Assembly (NCBI GenBank): GCA_004123355.1
Contig: SCHM01000003.1
Span: forward strand, 4,297,058 to 4,361,057
Origin: Amphirosellinia nigrospora
Taxonomy: Eukaryota; Ascomycota; Sordariomycetes; Xylariales; Xylariaceae
Direction of reading: 5' to 3'
DNA: 64,000 nt
Positions 37,945 to 47,811 of this stretch are shown here, in pieces. Under the pieces are notes generated by a model. It did no database searches. It was given only the letters and a program-made list of their open reading frames with translations, and was not told the origin of the DNA. Both the position numbers and the translations under genes were made by a program. Each line of letters opens with the position of its first letter. The stretch's first letter is position 1.

Positions 37945-39542
37945 TTATGTAAAACCGATGAAGTCTTTTTGTTCTGCAAAACTCATATCATCGTCATTGT
38001 GGCCGATGAATTCTTCGACCTCATCCGAGTCCACATCATCACTGTCCATGATGTCCTCGTCTTCGCTGGACAGGTCATCCATTTCTTCCGAGGACGTTCG
38101 TTTATTTGCTTTGCGGAGAATACTTGCCCTTTCAATATGAGGCCGTTTACAGCCCTTCAGTTTACAAACGCCGTTGTTGCTAAAATCAGGGCATTCGAAC
38201 ACGTGACGAGCTGGACACCGGGCACCCTTTTCGCAGTACCCGTAGATGCCAAACGTCCGACATACAGGGTCAGTCGGAGAATGCTCAACGTGGATGTACG
38301 AACACGACGGGTTGTTGCAATTCCCGTTGGCATAATGCATACAAAGCGGAGTCCTCTCTTCGGTGATGTCGTGCGATAGGTCGCAGTTGTCGCCTTTGGG
38401 GCAGTCACCTTCACGAGCCAATTTCTGCAGATTGCCGTCTTAGAGACATCGTGGAGGTATCGACAGGTAGGGCCTTTCGGGCAAGTGCCTGGGTCAAATG
38501 TTAGTGTTCCTGGGGGGGCTTACCACACTGCCTCCTTTAGAAATAGAGAGTGGGGCAGGCGTTTCTTTTAGTTGAAGGAAGACGATACCAGTCCATGAGA
38601 AGGCCTTGCAATTTTCGTTGACCTTTTTAATGCCGCCGGCGTGTCTGTGGCCGTGTTAGACTGCAAGATGGCCGTGCTGATTTTGACATACCGTTGCGCT
38701 TGTACTATTCCGTGCCTCACGAGATTGCCGTTCTTCGTACGGTGGAACTTAACACCAAATAATGAAGCCACCTTCGGTGTGGCGTTGGGTGGGTTTAGGT
38801 CATCTAGAGGCCGATTATCAGCTCTCGGCAGCGGTACTATCACAAAAGCTTGTAGAACCCACCAGGAGCTTTAACGAGCTTGCTTCCTTGTTGGGTGACG
38901 TGAAAGCGGACACCGTCAACTTCTACTTCGTATCGAGAAGCTGGCTTAGACGAGTTAGAAAACACAGCCAAACCATCCCCACCAGCTTGTTGCATGTTCC
39001 TGAAAAATTGTGCCTTCTCCGACGATCCCTGTTCAGTTGCTTCTGTTTAAAGCTCTGTTCAATCGCTTGTGCACGTTGTTGGGTTTCTCGCTCGTATATA
39101 TCACGATTAATTAGCTGGAGGTGGCGGTCCGTCTTGGTCACCCATGCCGGCGTTGTGGGGTCTGGAGGCTGGTTCTCTAGGTTAGAACCAGAAGATTGGG
39201 GCCCTCCATTGAGAACGAGAGTCTTATTGCGATAAGTAGGCGCAAATCTCCCTCGACCCCCACGGTAGATTTGTTGAGGGTATGGTGCCGATCGGTGATA
39301 AGGGCCTCTACTGCTGGCAAGGAGGTCCGGGCCTGAGGTTTCACAAGGTGAGTGGAATACACTTGATGATACGGTTTGGGAAGCTTCACCATGGGTTACG
39401 CACTATGATGAGCCTCCTTGTGGCGATTTATGCGACCTATGAAACAGTGAGCATATATCGAAAACTGTGGCGAATTGCTGATTGTAGAACACACTGGCTA
39501 GTTTGCTGATTTGTCCTTAAGCTCTTGATCTTCTGTAGACAT
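37945..39542 (-). CDS. CCCH zinc-finger protein, ZC3H3/Red5 type (several frame breaks)
   Basis: RNA-binding protein with five tandem CCCH fingers, the arrangement of human ZC3H3 and S. pombe Red5 (nuclear RNA 3'-end processing, export and elimination). The start at 39542 (MSTEDQELKDK) is followed, after one missing A and a 58-nt intron (39437-39494), by RINRHK, as in fungal relatives. A middle block has TDRHLQLINRDIYERETQQR and VDGVRFHVTQQGSKLVKAP. A 100-nt intron at 38489-38588 splits finger 1 (CKAFSWTGTCPKGPTCRYLHD after splicing, C-x8-C-x5-C-x3-H). Then follow CPKGDNCDLSHD, CMHYANGNCNNPSCSYIH, CRTFGIYGYCEKGARCPARH and CPDFSNNGVCKLKGCKRPH. The tail is acidic (EEMDDLSSEDEDIMDSDD), ending FIGFT. 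One-base breaks lie near 38410-38430, 38650-38850 and 38930. Confidence 0.85.
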
Positions 39543-40605
39543 GGTGACGGGTGATAGCTGGAAGTAACGTTACTGCGGTCAGAACTTGCACAACTTGATC
39601 GAAAACCTATAATGCAGTGATAAGGTGAAAGCGCCCTTACTTAGGGTCTAGGGAATAAGGAGTTTGACGTTGATGAGGACGGATAGGATAGCGTAGTTAT
39701 GTAACTCTGTGAGTGTACCACTCAAAATCCTTTGGGCAGGCGGCACAAAGGGCGGGAGAGTGGATGGGGGTATGCGGGATCGTAGTTACTTGTGTGAGGG
39801 ATAGGATGGAAAACTGGTTATAATGATGACAGATGTAATCTATCAGGAAAACAAAGCGGTAGAGACAACGGGGAAGACTGCAGTCGGGCCGCACAAAATC
39901 AGCACCTTAAAAATCTTGTTTAATCTCCCTATAATCCCAACTGAACTGTGACAGCGTCTTCTTTATTTGTTTCTTTCTTTCTTTTCTCGGGTATGAGACT
40001 GCGACTATGTCGTCACTCGGCGAAGTAGCTGCAGAAATCCTGTAGGAAAATTGATGTTGGTAACAATTACGGGACGGCAGAGCCTTCAGCGGTGGTGGCT
40101 ATTTCTCCAAAGGAAGTTAAGCCCTCAGCCGCAAGTGGTATTTTGTAATATGGTTGTTGCGAGATGGAATACTGCTGGATTGATGGAAAATAACAAGCGC
40201 ATTTAAAGTGTTGAGAATACAGTTCTATCACGGAACCTTACCAGACATCATTGTGGACGGTGGCGTAAGGGGGGTGCCCACTTGGCACTGCACAGGCTCT
40301 GTACCACGTGATTTCGCTCTGTACCATGCTGCATAGGTATTGTTAGCGGCTGCAAACGGATGACGCCAGCAGCTGGCAAGGCTGAACTTGTCATGCTCCT
40401 AACTTACCTAATGTACCTACAGATTACCTAACTAGAAGTACTGGGGTAGGGTGCCTTAGGTAGCCTCCGATCCCTACGCGACCAACCATTTGCCATTTGC
40501 CATTTCCACTCCCTTCGCATACCACTACGCTAACGATATTAATACTCGCTCACTTCGTTCGATATCGATCTCTCCACCTCCAAAGACACCCGGCATCTTA
40601 TCGCT
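39543..40605. promoter_or_regulatory. divergent promoter region, CCCH gene / TFIIF beta
   Basis: 1.06 kb between divergent starts. It contains TACCTA words at 40404-40428 and TTAGGTAG at 40457. A CT/TTTC tract lies at about 39958-39985. No gene frame. Confidence 0.45.
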
Positions 40606-41916
40606 ATGGCGTCCGTGAAGGCGGAACCCATGATCAAACCCGATCCAGCTGTTAAGCCCGATCCCGATGCCATGAGCACGCTACCTAGTGCGATGGACGA
40701 GGACGACATTTATGAAGATGCCGGCGATCTCGAATTTACCAACTTCGACCCCTCCACGAACCTGCTGCCGCGATGTCTACTTGACGCATGTGCCCGGGTA
40801 CCTCTACCAAGCCTGGGCGAATCTAGACGACGATGAAGAAATACGCATAGGGATGTGCGCAAATGGATCGAGGTGGCCAAAGATGGCCGCCAGACGGTGC
40901 GTCGTAAAATTCCGCTGTCGCACTTGGAATCTGCATTTGGTCTGACTGTGGTTTCGTAGGAACGGATGGCGTTACTGCTAGACCATACAAAGCCAAATCA
41001 CCAGACAATTCCCAAAGAGTACACTCTGGAAGCGAAGGATATGGACCTAGCCAATTCATTCTTATTCACCGAACAGGACCTCCCGGGTTTCAAGTCTAGA
41101 TCCCACGGAGCCAACAGCAACTTGCCTCCCATCTACGCCGTAGGCAGGAGCAGCAGCAGCAGCAACGCTCGGATGAGAAGACGCAGCCGGACGGCGGCGT
41201 GAAGAAAACAAATATCAGCCCCGCTACCGAAAGGCAATTCCAAGTTCGTTGGTCCTTTTGTTTTCTCGTGCAACAGTACTGGCATCTATACTAAACATTG
41301 TTGCACAGAAAAAACACCTTGGCTGGGAGGTTCAGCAGGGAAATAAATTGCTTGCCTGTGTGGACAGAAGAAACAAAACATCTGTTGAAGACGATGAATG
41401 ATGATGCAATGAAACCCAAGGTCTCAACAAGCATTGTCAAATCCTTCGACCCGAGTGGAGTTATCCAAGCTGGTGCCCATGTGGCCCATGAAAGATTCAG
41501 CAACCTCGTAGAGTACATCGTGTGACAGCACGTATGATGAGGCTAACCATAGTAGCGCACGGCTCCGGAACAGAAGAAGAGCAAGAAGCAAAAAGAGGAA
41601 AAGGCCGCCCGACTACCTCAGAGCGAGCTGCGCGATCGCATCTTCCAGTGCTACGACAAATATGCCTACTGGTCTCTCAAGGCATTCAAGCAGGCCTTGC
41701 TTCAGCCTGAGGCGTGGCTGCGTGAGAACTTGGAAGAGCTAGCCGTGTTGCATAAATCCGGGCGTTTTGCAAACTACTGGGAACTCAAGCCAGAGTACAA
41801 GCGACTCAACATGCAGTCAGTTGAAGGTGCACCCCGAGTCCGGAGCGAATGATTCGGACTTTGACGGTGACGACGATAATATCGAGATGGAAGATGTCAA
41901 ACCAGACATGGAGTAA
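40606..41916 (+). CDS. tfg2: TFIIF small (beta, RAP30/Tfg2) subunit, several frame breaks
   Basis: General RNA polymerase II initiation factor subunit. The start MASVKAEPMIKPDPAVKPDP is followed by acidic DEDDIYEDAGDLEFTNFDPS. An N-terminal dimerisation region continues after a base loss: YLTHVPGYLYQAWANLDDDE, DVRKWIEVAKDGRQT, intron 40897-40959 (63 nt), ERMALLLDHTK, IPKEYTLEAKDMDLANSFLF and TEQDLPGFKSR. A polyglutamine stretch (AGC/CAG repeat at 41149-41164) precedes KYQPRYRKAIP, intron 41244-41308 (65 nt), then LAGRFSREINCLPVW. The C-terminal winged helix is RLPQSELRDRIFQCYDKYAY, WSLKAFKQALLQPEAWLREN and LAVLHKSGRFANYWELKPEY. The end is acidic (DNIEMEDVKPDME). At least four one-base breaks. 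Essential in eukaryotes, so decay is implausible. Confidence 0.88.
41149..41164. repeat. AGC trinucleotide repeat (poly-Gln in TFIIF beta)
   Basis: Five AGC/CAG units. In the frame that continues the protein they encode a glutamine run, RQEQQQQQR. Confidence 0.75.
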
Positions 41917-42522
41917 TACCCGACAGCATCTCATATAATACAAACGCACAGGAATTGGTGTTAGGGGAGCCTTCAGTTGGAATTTTGTCAATTCGTCGTT
42001 TTCTGGATGTATATTAAAAGATACCCTTAAAGCTGCTTTGTGAACTGGGAGAGTGCTCCAGGTGGGAAGTCAGCTTGTAGCTTTATGACAGAGAACTAAT
42101 TTGGGAAACTACAAACGAGAATGGGTATGGAAAGTGTATGTGAGGTCTAACATATAATTCATTTGATACTAGTTCGCGTGCGGCTTCATTTACGATGGAC
42201 GATGCGCGTACATATATATATATGTGTGGATATGCTCTGGCCCTATCATGACGCAATTCGGGCGTGTCTCGCAGTCTGAACTTGTTCTAAGTCGGACATT
42301 CTTAAGAACCCTCCGATCGACACTAAGTAATCATGCCAGATTCTTCACTTCTTCCGGTAGATGGATGAAAGGTAGGTACTTAAGTAGATATCCAATCACG
42401 AAACCCCGCCTTCTGTACCCCATTTTACTCTAGGCCAAGAGCTCTTCCTTGAACTGCAGTAAACAACCTTAACAGATACCCCAAACTTCCCCCTATCTAG
42501 AGCTCAACTAACACCATACAAA
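41917..42522. other. intergenic, TFIIF beta to HAD phosphatase
   Basis: 606 bp. It contains a TATATATATA palindrome at about 42210-42222 and an AGGTAGGTA word at 42371, the latter probably within the HAD gene promoter. Confidence 0.45.
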
Positions 42523-43488
42523 ATGAGTATCTTTCTGGATTTCGATGGAACAATCACAACGGAGGACACGGTGACCCATCTAGCCAATTTCGCGCTGCGC
42601 TTTCAGTCTGAGCGCCAGTCGCTTGAGGAAGGTCGAAATATAGTACATGGCCCGTCGTCCACATCCACCTCTACGCATGCCCCTTTAGTAGACGCTGCAA
42701 CACGAGAGCAGGAGAAGGAAGACCTCTCATCCCGCTGGGATGATGTGGTGCATGCATATGTATCAGACTACAAATTCCACGCCTCCTCGTATGCACCGTG
42801 CGCGTCGGATCGCCGATGCGTAGAGGACGAAGTCGCGTTCCTGCGCTCGCAGAAGCACGTCGAGACGAAATCACTGGGCCGGATCAACGAGTGCGCGCTA
42901 TTCCAGGGGATCGGCCGGGACGCGTTCCGCGAGGCGGGGCGCGCGCTTGTCCGGGACGGCACCGTGCGCCTCAGGCCTGGATTCGCCGACTTCGTGCGCG
43001 CGGCCTTGGCCAAGGGCTGGCGCGTCAACGTCGTCTCGGTGAACTGGTCCTCGGCCTTCATCGAGGGCGCGTGCGGGTTTGCGGAAGGTGAGGTCTGCGT
43101 GTTTGCGAACGAGGTGCGCGAGCGCGACGGGGCTGTGCTCGGGCCCGGCGTACTGGCTGGGGATGGCCTGCTAGGAGACGAGCTTCCACGGGGTCGGAAT
43201 CTCACCAATTCCCGTGATAAGCGCGACGCTGTCCGGGAAGTGATGCGCAGGCACGGCGTAGAAGATAAGCCGTTCTTTTACTTCGGAGACTCGACGACGG
43301 ATATGGAGTGCTTGCTCGAGGCTACCCGGGGTGTCGTGGTTGCGGATGATGAGAACTCGACGCTAATCAACACATTAAGGAGGATCGGGAAGAGCGTCCC
43401 CCATGTGCGGGATGCCGGGACGGGCGACGAGTTAGTATGGATGTCGAACTTTGAGGAGGTCATGGGATTTACGTTTGACTTTGCGTGA
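42523..43488 (+). CDS. HAD-superfamily phosphatase
   Basis: Intact 321-residue enzyme, no intron. Motif I is at residues 6-12, DFDGTIT (DxDGT, with the nucleophile Asp and the acid/base Asp). Motif II is the Ser in WRVNVVSVNWSSAF (about residue 175). Motif III is probably the Lys in NLTNSRDKRDAVREV. Motif IV is FFYFGDSTTDMECLL (GDSxTD, Mg2+ binding). An insertion rich in Ser/Thr (GPSSTSTSTHAP) sits between motifs I and II in the cap region. The fold resembles the fungal cytosolic HAD phosphatases related to Cto1 and to methylthio-phosphopentane phosphatases. The substrate cannot be read from sequence. The coding DNA is clearly GC-richer than its surroundings, especially 42780-43150. ACAAAATG at the start is a good fungal context. 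Confidence 0.85.
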   Translation: MSIFLDFDGTITTEDTVTHLANFALRFQSERQSLEEGRNIVHGPSSTSTSTHAPLVDAATREQEKEDLSSRWDDVVHAYVSDYKFHASSYAPCASDRRCVEDEVAFLRSQKHVETKSLGRINECALFQGIGRDAFREAGRALVRDGTVRLRPGFADFVRAALAKGWRVNVVSVNWSSAFIEGACGFAEGEVCVFANEVRERDGAVLGPGVLAGDGLLGDELPRGRNLTNSRDKRDAVREVMRRHGVEDKPFFYFGDSTTDMECLLEATRGVVVADDENSTLINTLRRIGKSVPHVRDAGTGDELVWMSNFEEVMGFTFDFA

Positions 43489-45763
43489 CCGGCCGGTTCA
43501 TACTGGGTTGATGCACTAAAGACTGGCAGGCGAAACGCAGATTCTTAACCCCCGGGCCGCTGGAAGTGCACCTTTGTATATGTGCGGTAAGTGGATGTTA
43601 CGTCTTCCTTTTCATCACTCCCTTATCATTATTTTGATGGTCTGCTGATCTATTACCTGGATCATTAGCTGTATAAAAAAACTTAGAACACTTTTAGGAA
43701 AACCGAACCCGTCAGTTTAAAGTTGTATTGACCACATTAGCTATAGAACGATCATCAGGCCAAGAGTCGCACGAAGAATATTGTTGGTATGGCGAAGTGC
43801 CTAAGCGGCCAGTCCTACCACGATGGTTACCTTTACAAGCGCCGACTTCATCTTATGTTAACGTCTCACAGCCTAGTTTATTTAGGTTATATCATCCACT
43901 TTTAGAGATATAAGAGAACATAGGAAAGGCCATTTCCGAGCCCTCTACTCTTCATAGCTTAAATGCCACAATTTCAAAGACAAATGTAGGGAGTTCCTCA
44001 CGATCCTGACTCGGAAATTATTGGCCACTATATACTACTATTCTATAAGAATATGCCGTCGAGGCAAAAAGTCGACCACCCGATACCTGCTTGTTACGGA
44101 ATTTCGGTGCATGAGTCCCCTACCAGAGCTAGATTGCCCACTGACCAAGACTTGGCCTATGATGGGCAGCGGCTGATAATTGACGACTTCTCAGCGGGTG
44201 TCGAATAGGTCATCGCCGAAGAAATCACATCAATTCGAGGTGTTGCACTCGTCATCCAACTTTTTCTAGGTCACTCTCGGGTCACAATAATTGGGCGATG
44301 TTTATAGGCTCCTGGTATCCCACCTTATAAGGGAGCTATTGCGAAACCCTTTTTCTTCCGGAGCAAGGGAAGAATGAAGACAGGGGTTGGTTCTCACTCC
44401 AGGCGATCTGACCGCTAGGTTCTGAGAATAGGAACTCAAGGTCAGAACCGGATTTGTGGTAATATGTTGATGAAAACAAAAGTTCAGCTCTACCATTCAA
44501 TTCGGTAAAGCAGTATTTCAACATATGTGACGCGTTCCTACGAAAGTGGCTCTCTCTCCTTGAGTATCAGCCTCCGTGTCGCAGGTGGTAGGCTAGAGTT
44601 GCTCTCCGAAACTCATGACGATTGAAGAGCGATAGGGCAAACCGTTTCAGTTGCATCATTCTCTCCCTAAGCTTGGGAGCAGAAGGGCGCTTTATGCAGG
44701 GAGCTGTCCCTGCCGGACTAAGTTCTCGGGCGAAGGCGTTTGCGGTATAACATATTAGATGTTGGGGAACGGTAAGCAGTGATAGGGATAGACCATCTTT
44801 GTCGCAACTTGAGTAGAAATGATTCGGAGCTTAGGTAAGCCCCGAATTCTATGCCAATAGTTTGATACGATTACGTGGCGGGCATGTCGACGTCAATCAG
44901 TCTCTTGAAAATCCACAATATAGTGGAATATAAGGGGCCGAGATACTTTGTGACAATTCTTGTTTTTCTTACTCGCAAACAATTCCATTTCGTTCTTTGG
45001 ATTGTTGAGTTTTCCCTTATGTCATGCGAAAGGGGGAAAAAGCGATGAGTACATGGCTGTCGATCCGACTTCACATGCAAGGGCAGGAGGGATCCCTTAA
45101 ATAGGACTCTCCATTCAGTTCATTACACGAATGAATTCTTCGGCGGGGCCTGATGGCAGCAAATAAATTGATTTTCTGGATTCGTAGGCACGTGCTGGTC
45201 CAAGTCATTGGATGCGGCCATCTGCCAGTTCGCCGAATGGTAACACGCGGGGCAATGGACTCAGGCTGCAACACGTGGTGCTTGGGAGCCAGCAAGATAA
45301 GCTTTTGTGTGTCACCAGCAAGCGACGGTATAGTTGTCATGGTTGTCATGGCTGTTAGTGTTGGTGTTGGTGTTAGTGTGTTAGTGTGTTAGTGTTCGTG
45401 TTGGTCACCACCACTTTACACCACTTTACTTGGCCCTGAGCTCAAGAAGCAAAGGGAATGGTGTGGATCATCCCACGTCTCGTCTCGTCTCGGGCGTCGC
45501 GCAACAAACAAGAGCTATACAAGTTGCAGCCCTACGAAGACGGACTGAGATGGCACATAAGTACTCACACAGGGAACACAAAGCAGGGCCGAACATGGTC
45601 ATTTTCCCTACATGGTGAGGACGCTACGTTGCGCAACTTTAGTTTAGTATATCTGCCAAACGCTCTACCCGTCCCCTATTTTATTTCTCGTCTCAATAAA
45701 CACCAATACGCCCATCGAAGTTCGCCAATAAGCTACGGTTTTGTTTTCTTAGAGAGTCGCGCC
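43489..45763. other. 2.3 kb gene-poor region
   Basis: No confident gene. An open stretch of about 53 codons at 44052-44210 plus (VDHPIPACYGISVHESPTRA ..) may be a relic. A GTGTTGGTGTTAGTG minisatellite lies at 45354-45404. The last 350 bp before 45764 are likely promoter and leader of the next gene. Confidence 0.45.
45354..45404. repeat. GTGTTRGT minisatellite
   Basis: Imperfect tandem array of 6-8 bp GTGTTGGTGTTAGTG-type units. It is preceded by a doubled GTTGTCATG and followed by a doubled CCACTTTA. Confidence 0.8.
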
Positions 45764-47343
45764 ATGTCATCATACCCACCGCCCGGTTTCGTACCGCCAC
45801 GCCGGCGACGCCCCAATTTTCGGGCTATCCTTCTCAACTCCCAAACCGCCAACAGTTTTCGCGATCTCCACCACCGCAAGGTCACCTACCCCCAAACTAT
45901 CCTCCACTATACCCTCAACCATTCTCAAGTAGTCCCCGACGCTTGCGTTCTCCTCCACCACCATGTTCTTCTCCACTTTTGCATTATCAGCAACCAGCCA
46001 CAAGCCCTCCATATGAGTACCTCCTTGACGCCGCCTATACTACCAATTGCACCCAAGAGGTACAATATGGAGAACGGAGACGTCGCAATTCAAGCACGCT
46101 GCCCGGCGCCAATGGCTGCGCCAAAGTCCTGGATGTTGAGCTTGAGAAGCCCAAGAAGAAGTCACCAGCGGTTGCCGCACTCCTGGAGAAGCTGAGCCGG
46201 TACCCGACAAAGCAACCGGATCCTATTCCATATGGCCTGCTGCTTCACATGTTCCAGCACCTATACGGGCACATGTTAGATTCGGTCAGATTCGTAACCA
46301 GAGATCTCCTTCGAATCAGTGACCCGGACGAAGTTTCGTGCAGGGCTAAGATTTGCCGCTTCGACAAACGCGACACTTGGAGGGTGTACAAGTCACGACC
46401 AGGGGCCCAGGATCACTTCTATTGTGCGCCCCATATTGAGGTCACCTTGCCATTTTTCCCAACTCGCGCGGCGGCAAGAGAGATCATCGAGGCCGTTCAA
46501 GACACATGGGCGAGGCTCGGGAGACATATGCAACCCGCCTATAAATTCAAGACCCGGAAGTATTCGTGGAAGTTCGAGCCCGGGATGGTTTATGAATGCG
46601 TTGACGCAGATCATATGGTGCCGAAACTCGTCGTCAATGAAAGCGAGCATGACGAGAACAACTTGGAAGAAGACCAGCCATGCGAGCAACAAGACGAAGA
46701 GCTGACGCTGATCACCTGGCCGGATCAGAAGAGCGAGGAAGAAAGCCCTGGGATGAAGGAAGGGGGTGCGCTCAGAACTTTGGAGGAAGTCAAGCAAGAA
46801 ATACGAGACGGTCCAAACAAAACCCAGTGCAAAGAAACCATAAAGAGTTTGCTGGCGAATGCATTTGGGCTTGACATTCGACGGATATCGGTGTGGTTTT
46901 GGGTCAAGGAGGTTCAACTCAACGATCACAAATGGTATCCCTGGGGTAGCCTCGATAAGACATACGGCTTGGTAATTTCGACTCGAGAAGTGGTACTATA
47001 CAACGAGGAAGAGGCCAAGAAAAACGCCAGGAGGTATTCAAGATCCGGTCGCAAGGAGAAGGAGCCCCGAGATATCGCTCCCACGCTACGAATAGTGTTG
47101 CCGGTAGAGCGGACGAAGTTCGCCAAGGATGAGGAAAACGTGGAAGGGCTGAAGAAGTGCGTAGAAGAGATAAGGCTGCGATTGGCTAGTGCGTCTGTTT
47201 TGCACAGTCGAGCGGCCTTCTGTATCTCCTGGAACAAGGAGAAGAGAGAATTTGCAGACTGGTTTTCTCCCCAAGTCGTCTACAAGCACACTAAAGATAG
47301 CGACAAATATGTATTGGAAAGCGCAGGTGGTCGTGAGAAATGA
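45764..47343 (+). CDS. hypothetical fungal protein (about 526 aa, one frame break)
   Basis: Not recognised. The start at 45764 gives MSSYPPPGFVPPRRRRP. One missing base near 45810-45820 shifts the frame; with it the whole span is exactly 527 codons and continues as a Pro/Ser-rich tail (QFSRSPPPQGHLPPNYPP) into the uninterrupted frame at 45943. The folded part begins near residue 120 (KKSPAVAALLEKLSRYP) and has many aromatic residues: IPYGLLLHMFQHLYGHML, WRVYKSRPGAQDHFYCAPH, ITWPDQKSEEES (acidic linker), ISVWFWVKEVQLNDHKWYPW and LHSRAAFCISWNKEKREFA. There are no membrane segments and no zinc ligands in a clear pattern. It lies 468 bp upstream of the NLR gene on the same strand. A functional link is possible but unsupported. 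Confidence 0.7.
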
Positions 47344-47811
47344 TGGTCTACAGCATGGACAAGAGAGATAGAGAGAGAAGAAAATCCAACTTGAGAATCG
47401 GGTTAATCCATGTACGGATATATTGTAGTCGCTGTAAAACCAGCTCGGGCAATCTTGACGAGGAGATAGACTCCTTTTCGAGAATCATTTTAGGTTAATA
47501 ATGTAATCTACGTGTCATATATAGTCATATTTGACAATGTTTATTTTGATTCTAGAAACCGGTACTTACAGGTCGCACAGTTGCAGGCCGAACGCGGTAC
47601 CTACCTACTTGACGTGCCCTGGAGGTGGTGCCACAGGCGGTCGTTTGTTCCATCCCTGCCTGCACCTGCACATCTTAGGTAGCAAGGGATGACAGCCTTT
47701 CCAGCCTCAAAGTTTAACCTTATAAACACCTCCTCTTTGTCTTCCTCTACAAGTTACTGCGCGTTTATTTCGTACTCCGCGCTCTGTCACAAGGCTGCGT
47801 TTTTTTTGAAC
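47344..47811. promoter_or_regulatory. probable promoter of the NLR gene
   Basis: 468 bp. It contains GGTACCTACCTACTT at about 47597-47611 and TAGGTAG at 47674. No open frame of note. Confidence 0.45.
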
